A stretch of 64,000 nucleotides of DNA from assembly GCF_001637325.1 (NCBI RefSeq), contig NZ_LRXL01000026.1, positions 682,001-746,000 on the forward strand, written 5' to 3'. Below the pieces are notes generated by a model. That model did not search any database, was not told the origin of the DNA, and was given only the letters and a program-made list of their open reading frames with translations. This DNA is from Cochleicola gelatinilyticus. GTDB lineage: Bacteria; Bacteroidota; Bacteroidia; Flavobacteriales; Flavobacteriaceae. The translations under genes were made by a program, and so were the position numbers. Numbering within the stretch: position 1 is the first letter of the stretch; every line of letters begins with the position of its first letter. Positions 8,848 to 17,511 of the stretch are shown one piece after another.

Positions 8848-10920
8848 TTACCAAATACGTACTCGGTCTTCTGGAGCTACGTACATAGGGTCACCTTCTT
8901 TAATATCGAATGCTTCGTAAAAAGCATCTATGTTTTTTAATGGCTCGGTCGCTCTGTAACGTCCTGGAGAATGTGGGTCTGTTTTAATTTGTGTGCGTAG
9001 GTATTCATCACGTTGTTTGGTTCTCCAAACTGTTGCCCAACTCATAAAGAATCGTTGCTCTGGAGTAAACCCATCTATATCTTCAGGTCTTCCGTGTTCT
9101 GCGTAATAGCGTTGTAGTCCGTCGTAGGCTCCTAAAAGACCTCCAACATCACCAATGTTTTCACCTAAAGTAAATTTACCGTTAATAAAAACACTGTCCA
9201 TAACCTCAACACTGCTGTATTGCTCTGCAAGTTTATTTCCACGTTCTGTAAATTTCTCAAGATCTTCTGGTGTCCACCAGTTTACTAAGTTTCCTTCTGC
9301 ATCAAATCGTGAACCACTATCATCGAAAGCATGCGATATCTCGTGACCAATCACAGCTCCAATTCCACCGTAGTTTACCGCTGCATCTGCTTTATAATCG
9401 TAAAAAGGAGGTTGTAAAATTGCTGCAGGAAATACGATCTCGTTATTAAACGGATTGAAATACGCATTCACCGTTTGTGGAGACATTCCCCATTCGGTCC
9501 TGTCAACAGGCTCATCGATCTTATCAAGATTTTCTTTTAAACCCCATTCGCTTACCGCTACCATATTGTCGTAATAGCTATTTCCTTCTTTAACAGCCAT
9601 ACTTGAAAAATCTTTCCATTTGTCTGGATATCCGATCTTTACGGTAAATTTATCAAGTTTTTCTATCGCTTTTGTTTTGGTCTCTTGACTCATCCAGTCA
9701 AGATTCTTTATTCTGTCTTTGTAAGCGGCGATCACGTTACTAATCATTTCCTCTGCTTTTACTTTCGCTTCTGGCGGAAACATTTCATCTACGTATAGTT
9801 TACCTAAAGCTTCTCCTACACTACCATTAACAGTTGCTAACGCACGCTCATCTGCAGGGCGTTGTTTCTTACTTCCTTTAAGGTACTTACTATAGAAGTC
9901 CCAATTTGCTTGTTGAATTTCTGTGGTAAGCATTCCGGTAGCACTATTTAAAGTAGCCCAGCGCATTACAGATTTCCACATATCAAAATCGGGATTTGCC
10001 ATCATTCCTTTTACAACTTCCATATATTTTGGTTGCATTACAATAACCGTATCAAGTTCTTTGGTTACACCCATGTCTTTAAAAGCTTTCTTCCATTGAA
10101 TTTGTGGCACCATTTCCTGAACCTGCTCTAACGAACGTGGGTTGTTGAAATTTCTAAAATCACGACTTGCTACTTTATCTAACCTTGGAATTGCCAATTT
10201 TGTTTCGAAAGCAAGTATTTGCTCCGCTTGTTTTCGCGCATCCTCTTCAGAACCTCCAATAAACTGAAGCATTCTTGTTATGTGGTCAACATATTTAGTA
10301 CGAATCTCTACCGATTTAGCGTCTGTATTGGTATAAAAATCACGATCGGGTAATCCAAGACCTCCCGGTGTAATATATGCCGAATTCATGGCACTATTAC
10401 TCGGATTTGAAAAAGCAGCCACTCCAATAAAAGGTTGTGAGACTGCCACAGCATCTTCGGTCATAACACGTTGAAAATCCTCTATAGAGTTAATTCCGTC
10501 AATTTTATCTAATGCCGGTTGTAGGGGTTTAATACCAGCCTCATTTCTAGCAACAGTGTCTAATTCTGAGTTGAAGATCATTAATGCTTTCGCCTGATCT
10601 GTATCGGCAGCATAGTTCCCGCTTTTACCTGCTTTATCAAGAATAGATAAAACATCTTTATCGGTTTTTTTACGAAGCACATTAAATCCACCCCAACGAT
10701 CTTGATCCTCTGGAATTTCAGTATTCTTCATCCAACTTCCATTTACGAAGTTGTAAAAATCTTCTTTCGGATTTACTGTTGTATCCATATTAGAAAGAAT
10801 AATCCCTCTTTCTTCTGTTTCGGCAGCAGCCATTTTTGTGTCTTTTTTCTCATTACAAGCACTTACAGCCACGGTAAGAATTGCAATCGAAAAGATCGAT
10901 TTAAAACTGTTTTTTTTCAT
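8848..10920 (-). CDS. M13 family metallopeptidase lipoprotein
   Basis: 690 residues. The N-terminus (MKKNSFKSIFSIAILTVAVSAC) is a lipoprotein signal with the lipobox Cys at residue 22. The rest is a full neprilysin/PepO-type M13 enzyme: NAYFNPFNNEIVFPA, the zinc site H526-E-I-S-H530 in GHEISHAFDD, the third ligand E587 in GENIGDVGG, and the C-terminal RATEPLKN and EDRVRIW. M13 enzymes cleave short peptides outside the cytoplasm. Length is normal and all catalytic residues are present. It is 67 bases downstream of another lipoprotein gene on the same strand and may be co-transcribed. Confidence 0.95.
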   Translation of the reverse strand: MKKNSFKSIFSIAILTVAVSACNEKKDTKMAAAETEERGIILSNMDTTVNPKEDFYNFVNGSWMKNTEIPEDQDRWGGFNVLRKKTDKDVLSILDKAGKSGNYAADTDQAKALMIFNSELDTVARNEAGIKPLQPALDKIDGINSIEDFQRVMTEDAVAVSQPFIGVAAFSNPSNSAMNSAYITPGGLGLPDRDFYTNTDAKSVEIRTKYVDHITRMLQFIGGSEEDARKQAEQILAFETKLAIPRLDKVASRDFRNFNNPRSLEQVQEMVPQIQWKKAFKDMGVTKELDTVIVMQPKYMEVVKGMMANPDFDMWKSVMRWATLNSATGMLTTEIQQANWDFYSKYLKGSKKQRPADERALATVNGSVGEALGKLYVDEMFPPEAKVKAEEMISNVIAAYKDRIKNLDWMSQETKTKAIEKLDKFTVKIGYPDKWKDFSSMAVKEGNSYYDNMVAVSEWGLKENLDKIDEPVDRTEWGMSPQTVNAYFNPFNNEIVFPAAILQPPFYDYKADAAVNYGGIGAVIGHEISHAFDDSGSRFDAEGNLVNWWTPEDLEKFTERGNKLAEQYSSVEVMDSVFINGKFTLGENIGDVGGLLGAYDGLQRYYAEHGRPEDIDGFTPEQRFFMSWATVWRTKQRDEYLRTQIKTDPHSPGRYRATEPLKNIDAFYEAFDIKEGDPMYVAPEDRVRIW

Positions 10921-10987
10921 TGTATTGTTTTTGAAAAATTCTGGTTATTGGTTACTATTTGGTATTGGTAGATATAATTCTATTTTG

Positions 10988-11584
10988 TTACAAAGTATCG
11001 TTCTTTTTATCTTGAAGTTCTGCTTTATATACAGAATCTAAAAACTTTTGCTGCTTTTTAAGTTCTTCTTTTTCGCTTTCCTTTCGCTGAAGGTCAATAT
11101 CATCTTTTTTAAACTTCTCGTTGATTTGAACGATTAGATTTTTTGTAGCCATATTCATCTCATGAATTGATGCTACCAATGCAGCTGAATCTACACGTAC
11201 TTTGTGTGCCTCTTGATGAACAAGTGAAGCTCTTGTTTTAGCAACTGTAATTCGAGAAATAATAGCTTGACTTAAAAGTGTATCTGGAATTTTTTTTGAG
11301 AGCGAATCTGTTCTAGCCAAGAGTCTGTCTGTGCCAGATTTTAATTGTTCTAAATCTCTTCCGTTAATCGCTTTTGCTTCAGTTTCGAAATCTGTGTAAA
11401 CACCCCAGCTACTTACAAAAGCCTCTGCAGTTTCAGTAAGTTGCGGGAACAGAAAGTCTTTTTTTCCGTAGACAATTGTGGAGTCGTTTGCAACTTCTTG
11501 ACTTTCTTCATTAGATTCCGAAGAAGTATCGCAAGCAAAAATTAAAAAAGAAATACCAATACACAACGGCAATAGCCACTTCAT
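10988..11584 (-). CDS. lipoprotein of unknown function
   Basis: 198 residues with a lipoprotein signal peptide (MKWLLPLCIGISFLIFAC, lipid-attachment Cys at residue 18), an acidic Ser/Glu stretch, then mostly helical sequence ending in a charged coiled-coil-like segment (residues about 160-198, rich in Lys, Glu and Asp). No recognised domain. A -7 box at 11605-11612 gives it its own promoter; the M13 peptidase gene follows 67 bases later. Confidence 0.7.
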   Translation of the reverse strand: MKWLLPLCIGISFLIFACDTSSESNEESQEVANDSTIVYGKKDFLFPQLTETAEAFVSSWGVYTDFETEAKAINGRDLEQLKSGTDRLLARTDSLSKKIPDTLLSQAIISRITVAKTRASLVHQEAHKVRVDSAALVASIHEMNMATKNLIVQINEKFKKDDIDLQRKESEKEELKKQQKFLDSVYKAELQDKKNDTL

Positions 11585-11604
11585 TCCGAGGATTTTAAGA
11601 TGCG

Positions 11605-11612
11605 CAAATATA
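11605..11612 (-). promoter_or_regulatory. -7 promoter box for the lipoprotein gene
   Basis: On the minus strand these bases read TATATTTG, an exact TAnnTTTG box, 20 bases upstream of the ATG at 11584. A -33 box is not obvious. Confidence 0.5.
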
Positions 11613-11697
11613 GGAATTAATGGTATACAGCCACTTTCTTTTAGAAATAATTAAGGTTTGAATGCCTATATTTACCCACTTAAAATTCGTACAATCT

Positions 11698-12651
11698 ATG
11701 AAAAAAAGGATCTTGATTATTGGCGCTTCCGGACAAATCGGAACTGAATTAACAGCAGCTCTTCGGAAAAAATACGGAGGTCACAAAGTGATTGCCAGTG
11801 ATATAAATGAAGGAAGCGACGAATTAATGGAGAGTGGCCCTTTTGAAGTATTGGATGCAATGGATTATGAGGCAGTGCAGGATGTAATTATTACTTATGA
11901 AATTACCGAAGTGTATTTAATGGCCGCCATGCTATCTGCCACAGCTGAAAAATTTCCTATGAAAGCATGGAACTTAAATATGACCTCATTATTTAATGTA
12001 CTTAATTTAGCTAGAGAGAATAAAATTGACAAGATCTTTTGGCCTTCAAGTATTGCTGTCTTTGGTCCAACTACCCCTAAAGAGATGACGCCCCAGCATA
12101 CTGTAATGGAGCCTTCTACTGTGTATGGTATTAGCAAACAAACTGGAGAACGCTGGTGCGAATACTATCATAAACGATACGGCGTAGATGTGCGTAGCAT
12201 TCGATACCCAGGCTTAATAAGCTATAAAACCCTACCCGGAGGTGGCACAACCGATTATGCAGTGGATATATATCATAAAGCCCTCAAGCATAAAAAATAC
12301 ATTTGCTTTTTAGACGAGGACACCACTTTACCTATGATGTTTATGGATGATGCTATTAAAGCGACCATCGGTATTATGGAAGCGGATGCAGCTTTAATTA
12401 AAATACGTAACGCTTACAATCTTTCTGGAATGAGCTTTAACCCAAAAGAAGTCGCTGCCAGCATTCAAAAACACATTCCCGAATTTACAATCGAATACGA
12501 GCCTGATTTTAGGCAAGACATTGCCGATTCATGGCCACAAAGTATCGATGATTCTGATGCACGTAAAGACTGGGGCTGGAAACATCATGTTTCTTTAGAT
12601 GAAATGACCGAAATAATGCTAGAGAATCTTCGAGATACCTATTCATCATAA
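11698..12651 (+). CDS. tdh: SDR-type L-threonine 3-dehydrogenase
   Basis: 317 residues from the ATG at 11698. The protein opens with ILIIGASGQIGTEL (Rossmann GxxGxxG) and carries the extended-SDR catalytic set WPSSIAVFG and YGISK. The run PGGGTTDYAVDIYHKAL is characteristic of the NAD-dependent short-chain threonine dehydrogenase known from Flavobacterium, distinct from the zinc MDR type. It oxidises threonine to 2-amino-3-ketobutyrate in threonine breakdown. An in-frame ATG at 11662 would add 12 residues with no homology to the family, so the later start is chosen. The 2-amino-3-ketobutyrate ligase partner is not adjacent. Confidence 0.88.
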   Translation: MKKRILIIGASGQIGTELTAALRKKYGGHKVIASDINEGSDELMESGPFEVLDAMDYEAVQDVIITYEITEVYLMAAMLSATAEKFPMKAWNLNMTSLFNVLNLARENKIDKIFWPSSIAVFGPTTPKEMTPQHTVMEPSTVYGISKQTGERWCEYYHKRYGVDVRSIRYPGLISYKTLPGGGTTDYAVDIYHKALKHKKYICFLDEDTTLPMMFMDDAIKATIGIMEADAALIKIRNAYNLSGMSFNPKEVAASIQKHIPEFTIEYEPDFRQDIADSWPQSIDDSDARKDWGWKHHVSLDEMTEIMLENLRDTYSS

Positions 12652-12716
12652 TTTACATGAAAGTGGGTTAACAATTTGGTAACATACTGATTTTATGAAA
12701 TTTATTTTATAAAATA

Positions 12717-12747
12717 TTTTGAAATGTAAGAATTTTTCCTACATTTG
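12717..12747 (+). promoter_or_regulatory. promoter for lipoprotein gene
   Basis: TTTTG (12717-12721) and TACATTTG (12740-12747) are 18 bases apart, an exact Bacteroidota -33/-7 pair. The coding start at 12770 is 22 bases downstream, which rules out the upstream in-frame TTG at 12719 as a start codon. Confidence 0.75.
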
Positions 12748-12769
12748 CCATCCCAAATTTAACCAACTT

Positions 12770-13744
12770 ATGAAAAAATTACCCCTGCTGTTAGCCTGTG
12801 CGCTAGCATTCTTTTCGTGTGAACCAAACGAAGATCTGGTTCAAGAACAAACTTCCGAAAATCAACAACTTGAAGCACCCTTAAATTCGTCTACTGTTAT
12901 GGCCGAATATCATGTTCGGGACGCTGAGGAAAATATTATTATGAAATATTATTTCGATTCGGAAGGACGTTTTATACAGTCACATGAAGTCTCCTTAAAC
13001 TTTACATGGAATTTTAGCTACGACGCTACAAACAAACTTATTGCCATTAACAAAGTAGATCTCGATGGAATTCTATTGGAAGGAAATGAATTGGTATATG
13101 ATGATCAAGATAAAATTTTAACTCTTGGAGATCGTACTTTTAAATATGATTCAATAGAGGAACATTATTCTGAAGGATCTAGTTACGAACTTATTGGACC
13201 CTATATGGATGGAGGTACTAGGACATATGATTATTCGTATAATCAATTCTGGTATGGAGACCCTAGCAACCCAATTGCACAGTACTGCTTTTTTGAAGGT
13301 TCTCTAAGAACAGACACCTTGTTTGGAGGAGGAACTGTAGACACAGGAACGTGCAGTCCTCTAAATTTTCTTACGTTTACATACGATGGAAACAATAATA
13401 TTACACAGCGAAACGACAGTGGTGTAGCAAGTAATTTTCAGTATGACAATACTGTAAACCCACTCTTTAATGGGACCACTAACTTAGTATATGTTTTTGG
13501 GTTTTTATCGCAAAATTTTACAGATGAAAATTACGCTCTCCCCTATATTATTTCTGAAAACAACAGAACACAATCGTTTTGGGGAACTACAGACTCTGGA
13601 GCAATTAGTAATAGTTATTCTTATGAATTTAATGCTAATAACCTTCCAGTAAGAGCAACTACCATTGCTAATCATGGTGCTACTACTTCCGAGTATGAGT
13701 ACGCTAATTATTATTATCAAGGCGATGTAATCCCCGAAGATTAA
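12770..13744 (+). CDS. lipoprotein with YD-like beta repeats, function unknown
   Basis: 324 residues from the ATG at 12770. A lipoprotein signal (MKKLPLLLACALAFFSC, Cys at residue 17) is followed by a Glu/Gln-rich linker and then tandem beta-strand units such as WNFSYDATNKLIAIN, ELVYDDQDKIL, FTYDGNNNITQRND and YSYEFNANNLPVRATT. These are like the loose YD/RHS-type repeats in many Bacteroidota surface lipoproteins (DUF4595-like). Substrate and role unknown. It has a strong promoter and a strong terminator of its own, so it is monocistronic. Confidence 0.75.
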   Translation: MKKLPLLLACALAFFSCEPNEDLVQEQTSENQQLEAPLNSSTVMAEYHVRDAEENIIMKYYFDSEGRFIQSHEVSLNFTWNFSYDATNKLIAINKVDLDGILLEGNELVYDDQDKILTLGDRTFKYDSIEEHYSEGSSYELIGPYMDGGTRTYDYSYNQFWYGDPSNPIAQYCFFEGSLRTDTLFGGGTVDTGTCSPLNFLTFTYDGNNNITQRNDSGVASNFQYDNTVNPLFNGTTNLVYVFGFLSQNFTDENYALPYIISENNRTQSFWGTTDSGAISNSYSYEFNANNLPVRATTIANHGATTSEYEYANYYYQGDVIPED

Positions 13745-13765
13745 ACTATTGTAACTAACCAAAGA

Positions 13766-13793
13766 AAAGCTGCAATTTATTGCGGCTTTTTTT
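13766..13793 (+). terminator. intrinsic terminator
   Basis: A 10-bp stem AAAGCTGCAA / TTGCGGCTTT (one G-T pair) with a TTTA loop is followed by a T run to 13793, 22 bases after the stop of the lipoprotein gene. The reverse strand also ends in a T-rich run, so it may act on the converging TVP38 gene as well. Confidence 0.85.
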
Positions 13794-13801
13794 ATTACAA
13801 T

Positions 13802-14503
13802 TTATTTCTTCTTTTTCTTGTCCCACCAAATATAGCCTCCAAAAACAAGCAAACTAACTAAAGAACTCCATAGTAAGCCTTGTTTAAGGCGGTCTGTGTT
13901 TTCTCCAATAATAGCAATGTAAAGAGTTAGAGGGGCAATTCCCAGAAGGGTAGCCCCTATAAATTTCCAGTATCCCATTTTTAAGATTCCTGCTACAAAA
14001 CTTATGGCGTCGTTAGAAAGGAAAGGGTTAATACGAGTAATCACCACAGCCCAAAAGCCATAAGCTTCAATGAATTTTTCGATTTTCTTTTCGGTAGTAG
14101 CTCCAATAAGTTTTTTTACAAGCGTTTCACTAAGGTACGTTCCAATGGCATAACCCACCGAAGAAGCTGTCACCACAGCAACAATTACAATAAGGCTTCC
14201 CCAAAAGGGTCCGTATGCTAAAATTGAGACCACCATCAGGGCGAGTGAGGGAATAACCAATAAAAACATTTGAGCAACCATTGCCAAAACAAGAACTACG
14301 GGTCCCATCCAGCCAAAATCACTCACCCAATTTTCAATTCGGGCATTATCGTCACTGGTAAGTACTTCCCAAGCTTCATTGAAAAACTCTTTTACAGAAG
14401 GAATAAAAAAATAGCTTAAAACCAAGCCTAAAAGCAGCAATAACGAAAGATATAGCGGCAGTTTACTTTTTTGAGTAGTATTAGATGTCTTCGTTTCTTC
14501 CAT
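13802..14503 (-). CDS. TVP38/TMEM64 (DedA-like) membrane protein
   Basis: 233 residues with about five hydrophobic segments: 17-35, 68-90, 98-120, a re-entrant region near 148-170 and 205-225. The family signature is visible as FGWMGPVVLV, AYGPFWGSLIV and the strongly conserved ITRINPFLSNDAISFVAG and MGYWKFIGATLLG. DedA/TVP38 proteins are inner-membrane lipid scramblases or transporters in current models; no specific substrate can be read here. It ends close to the bidirectional terminator at 13766-13793. Confidence 0.88.
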   Translation of the reverse strand: MEETKTSNTTQKSKLPLYLSLLLLLGLVLSYFFIPSVKEFFNEAWEVLTSDDNARIENWVSDFGWMGPVVLVLAMVAQMFLLVIPSLALMVVSILAYGPFWGSLIVIVAVVTASSVGYAIGTYLSETLVKKLIGATTEKKIEKFIEAYGFWAVVITRINPFLSNDAISFVAGILKMGYWKFIGATLLGIAPLTLYIAIIGENTDRLKQGLLWSSLVSLLVFGGYIWWDKKKKK

Positions 14504-14604
14504 ATCTCATAGATCCTATGCAAAATTGAATAAATTATCTGAAGCAAAAAAATTGGAGGAATTCCTAGAAGTTAAAAATCCTTCCATAAAAGGTTTTAAA
14601 AACA

Positions 14605-14636
14605 AAAATCCCGACCTAAAAGTAGATCGGGATTTT
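14605..14636 (-). terminator. terminator downstream of tRNA-Asn
   Basis: AAAATCCCGA (14605-14614) pairs perfectly with TCGGGATTTT (14627-14636). T runs flank both sides, so it works in both directions; the obvious client is the tRNA gene that ends at 14642 on the minus strand. Confidence 0.75.
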
Positions 14637-14641
14637 TTCAG

Positions 14642-14715
14642 CTCCTCTTCTTGGGCTCGAACCAAGGACCCTCTGATTAACAGTCAGATGCTCTAACCAA
14701 CTGAGCTAAAGAGGA
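14642..14715 (-). tRNA. tRNA-Asn (anticodon GTT)
   Basis: A complete 74-nt cloverleaf. The acceptor stem is TCCTCTT / AAGAGGA with discriminator G, the D arm GCTC...GAGC, the anticodon stem TCTGA / TCAGA with loop CTGTTAA (anticodon GTT), a five-base variable region, and the T arm CTTGG-TTCGAGC-CCAAG. The CCA end is not encoded, as usual in Bacteroidota. A promoter lies about 75 bases upstream and a terminator directly downstream. Confidence 0.97.
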
Positions 14716-14790
14716 ATTTCATATAGAAAATTAAAAGGGAAAACCCTTTCAGCTTGCTTCCAAACCGGTGTATTGGTTTGTAGGCGGGTG

Positions 14791-14823
14791 CAAATATAAA
14801 TTATTTTTAATGTGTCGCAAAAA
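14791..14823 (-). promoter_or_regulatory. promoter of tRNA-Asn
   Basis: On the minus strand TTTTTG (14818-14823) and TATATTTG (14791-14798) are 19 bases apart. The tRNA starts at 14715, giving a 5' leader of roughly 70 nt that contains a small CAAACC/GGTTTG hairpin and must be removed by RNase P. Confidence 0.7.
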
Positions 14824-14850
14824 GTTTTCTGTTTTTTTTACAACTTTTAG

Positions 14851-16176
14851 TTATTCGAACAACCAGCGGTAAATATCATTCCCATTTGCGAACAATACCA
14901 AAGCAATTAATAAGAAGAAACCTACCATTTGTGCATACTCCATAAACTTATCGTTAGGCTTTCTTCCTGAAACTATTTCGTAAAGTAAAAACATTACGTG
15001 TCCTCCATCTAAGGCAGGAATAGGTAATATGTTCATGAATGCTAAGATAATAGATATTAATGCCGTGGTTTCCCAAAAACTAACCCAATTCCAGGTATCT
15101 GGAAACAGATTTCCAATAGCTCCAAATCCACCTACTTGAGTAGCTCCCTTACTTGTAAATACATATTTAAATTGTTTTACATAATCTTTAAGAGTGTTAT
15201 ACCCATAATCGATTCCAGCAGTAAAACTCTCTCCAATACCATAAGAGAGATGTGTTGACTTCCCTCTATATTCTTTCCCGAAATTATTAATTCCCACAAT
15301 ACCATCTGCATTAGGAGTAACTAGAAGCGTATCTGTTTGCCCACCTCGAGCTATTACTACAGAACTTTCTTTATCTATATTCTTTCTTACATTAGCTGTA
15401 AATTGATGCCAATGTTCTATATCTGTGCCATTTACCGATACAATTCTATCTCCTTTTAAAAACCCTGCACTCGCAGCAGGATAATCGGCAAGTACCGTAT
15501 CGATCACTGGAGTACGCATCGGCTCGAACGGACGTAAAATATCTTTTTGGAACATTTGTGGACCAATATCTTCTGGCATTGCGATTGCTTCAGTTTCTCC
15601 CGAAGCATGTAGAACCTCGATGGTTTCAATGTCTCTAAGAAATAAATGTTTATTAATATCGGTCACATCTTCAAAATCCTTTCCGTTTACTTTCAGAATT
15701 TTGTCACCGTCTTCAAATCCGTATTGTCTAAATTCTTCTGCTACTGCAAAACCTTTTGGCAGATCATCGTTGGTTACGATGTCTTTTCCGTAGAAATAAA
15801 AGATCCCCATATAAATTACAATCCCCACAATAATGTTAACGGTCACACCCCCTAACATAATAATAAGACGCTGCCAAGCCGGTTTGCTTCTAAATTCCCA
15901 AGGTTGTGGCGGTTGCGCCATTTGCTCCTTATCCATACTCTCATCGATCATCCCAGCAATTTTCACATAACCTCCTAAAGGTAGCCACCCGATTCCGTAA
16001 ACCGTTTCTCCAATTTTCTTTTTAAATAAAGAGAATTTTACATCGAAAAACAGGTAGAATTTTTCGACCCGAGTTTTAAATAATTTTGCAGGAATAAAAT
16101 GCCCCAATTCGTGAAGCACAATTAATATAGATAAGCTGAGTAATAGCTGAATTGCTTTAACGGCAAATGGACTCAT
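14851..16176 (-). CDS. rseP: RIP zinc metalloprotease RseP (site-2 protease)
   Basis: 441 residues from the ATG at 16176. The first membrane helix carries the zinc site H22-E-L-G-H26 (LIVLHELGHF), and the C-terminal helices carry LPIPALDGGH with the Asp ligand. Two PDZ domains lie between, recognised by QYGFEDGDKILKVNG and PAASAGFLKGDRIVSVNG. Site-2 proteases cut anti-sigma factors and leftover signal peptides inside the inner membrane. An upstream in-frame ATG at 16215 would add 13 mostly basic residues (MKRKNKTYKYKCA) not typical for the family, so 16176 is preferred. Confidence 0.93.
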   Translation of the reverse strand: MSPFAVKAIQLLLSLSILIVLHELGHFIPAKLFKTRVEKFYLFFDVKFSLFKKKIGETVYGIGWLPLGGYVKIAGMIDESMDKEQMAQPPQPWEFRSKPAWQRLIIMLGGVTVNIIVGIVIYMGIFYFYGKDIVTNDDLPKGFAVAEEFRQYGFEDGDKILKVNGKDFEDVTDINKHLFLRDIETIEVLHASGETEAIAMPEDIGPQMFQKDILRPFEPMRTPVIDTVLADYPAASAGFLKGDRIVSVNGTDIEHWHQFTANVRKNIDKESSVVIARGGQTDTLLVTPNADGIVGINNFGKEYRGKSTHLSYGIGESFTAGIDYGYNTLKDYVKQFKYVFTSKGATQVGGFGAIGNLFPDTWNWVSFWETTALISIILAFMNILPIPALDGGHVMFLLYEIVSGRKPNDKFMEYAQMVGFFLLIALVLFANGNDIYRWLFE

Positions 16177-16377
16177 AGCACACTTGTATTTATAGGTTTT
16201 ATTTTTTCTTTTCAAAAACCGAACCCAAAATCACATGCATTACACTATAGGTTCGTGCTCAAAATTTGAACGCACAAAAGTACGGTATTAAGCCTTGCTA
16301 AAAAAATATGTAAAGTTTTACTTCGGAAGGGTAAAAACATTTATGAAAAGGAAGTGGTAGAATCAAGTTTTGAGTCG

Positions 16378-16385
16378 TAATTTTG
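16378..16385 (+). promoter_or_regulatory. -7 promoter box for the SCO gene
   Basis: TAATTTTG fits TAnnTTTG and lies 16 bases upstream of the ATG at 16402. A TTTTG at 16368-16372 is too close to be its -33 partner. Confidence 0.45.
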
Positions 16386-16401
16386 CTAAAAATATACGCA
16401 A

Positions 16402-17067
16402 ATGCTTCAGTTCTTTTCCCGGTATAAATTTTTCGCCATTGTATTATTAATACTGTCAGTCATCATTATTACTGTGATCTATACTATTCTGAAGCCTGTA
16501 AAAATACTTCCAGTATACCAACCCAACGATGTAAATGCAGAATTGGTAGACACCACCATTCAGTATGTAAAAAAATACCATACTATCGCCGATTTTAAAT
16601 TGACCAATCAAAACGGAAAAACAATTACGCAACAGGATTACGCCAATAAGATCTATGTTGCCGATTTCTTTTTTACCACCTGCCAGACCATTTGTCCTGT
16701 CATGACCAACCATATGGCAGAAATTCAAGAAGAACTTTACAACGATGAGGAAGTACTTTTACTTTCTCATACCGTGATGCCCGAAACAGATACCGTTGCA
16801 CAATTAAAAAAATATGCACTAGAAAAAGGGGTAAACGATGCAAAATGGAATTTGGTCACCGGAGATAAAAAACAAATTTACGATCTTGCCCGAAAATCGT
16901 ATCTGGCAGCAAAAGACAATCCATACCAAAAAAGCGATTTAATTCACACCGAAAATTTTGTTTTGGTCGACACTAAAAAACGCATTCGAGGTTTTTACGA
17001 CGGTACCGACCCATTGGCAATAGAAACCTTGCTTGAGGACATTCAAACTTTGAAAAAAGAAGAATAG
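16402..17067 (+). CDS. SCO1/SenC family copper chaperone
   Basis: 221 residues. An N-terminal membrane anchor (residues 11-30) is followed by a thioredoxin-like domain with the copper-binding CxxxC at C94 and C98 (FTTCQTICPVM) and the conserved His at residue 182 (LIHTENFVLVD). SCO proteins deliver copper to the CuA site of cytochrome oxidase or keep its cysteines reduced, facing the periplasm. All three copper ligands are present and length is normal. Neighbours do not include oxidase genes. Confidence 0.93.
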   Translation: MLQFFSRYKFFAIVLLILSVIIITVIYTILKPVKILPVYQPNDVNAELVDTTIQYVKKYHTIADFKLTNQNGKTITQQDYANKIYVADFFFTTCQTICPVMTNHMAEIQEELYNDEEVLLLSHTVMPETDTVAQLKKYALEKGVNDAKWNLVTGDKKQIYDLARKSYLAAKDNPYQKSDLIHTENFVLVDTKKRIRGFYDGTDPLAIETLLEDIQTLKKEE

Positions 17068-17198
17068 GTAGTAAAAATTAAATTTTAAGTAGCCGCAGAA
17101 ACCTACAGATTAAAGTGTAAAAGTTAGCAAGTTCTTCAGTCTCTCAGTACAAATCTATTGTTTTACCGCTTTTCTTTTTACAGGTCATGTATTTCGCT

Positions 17199-17206
17199 TA
17201 CTTTTG
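17199..17206 (+). promoter_or_regulatory. -7 promoter box for feoAB
   Basis: TACTTTTG matches TAnnTTTG, 30 bases before the feoA start. Only a T-rich tract is found at the -33 position. No clear Fur-type palindrome is visible in this intergenic region. Confidence 0.45.
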
Positions 17207-17236
17207 CGTTGTTTAAAATGAATCTAAATAAACTTA

Positions 17237-17464
17237 ATGCGAACCATTGCCACATTAAAAAAGGGAGAACGCGCGATTATTAAAGAATTTTCGGTCGATG
17301 TTGTGCCTTTAAAATTATTAGAAATGGGATGTCTTCCGGGTAATGAAGTAGCGTTAGTTCAAACAGCACCTTTTCAAGATCCTTTATATTTAAACATCAA
17401 TGGAAGCTATCTCGCCATTCGGAAGGAGACGGCTGCACAAATCGAAATAGAGATTATTTTATAA
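17237..17464 (+). CDS. feoA: ferrous iron transport protein A
   Basis: 75 residues forming one SH3-like FeoA domain: LKKGERAIIKEF, then PLKLLEMGCLPGNEVALVQTAPF, the conserved glycine turn, and YLAIRKETAAQIEIE. FeoA is the small cytoplasmic partner needed for FeoB-driven ferrous iron uptake. It lies 47 bases upstream of feoB on the same strand. Confidence 0.93.
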   Translation: MRTIATLKKGERAIIKEFSVDVVPLKLLEMGCLPGNEVALVQTAPFQDPLYLNINGSYLAIRKETAAQIEIEIIL

Positions 17465-17511
17465 AGAAACAGGTACGCACAAAGAGTTACCCGTCGTTAC
17501 GGGCAGATACT

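Noticed and set aside
11662-11697. Upstream ATG for threonine dehydrogenase
   Set aside because: It adds 12 residues absent from the family and overlaps a possible -7-like sequence; the ATG at 11698 gives the normal start.
12719-12769. Upstream TTG for the lipoprotein at 12770
   Set aside because: It overlaps the -33 box of a complete promoter; the lipoprotein signal starts at 12770.
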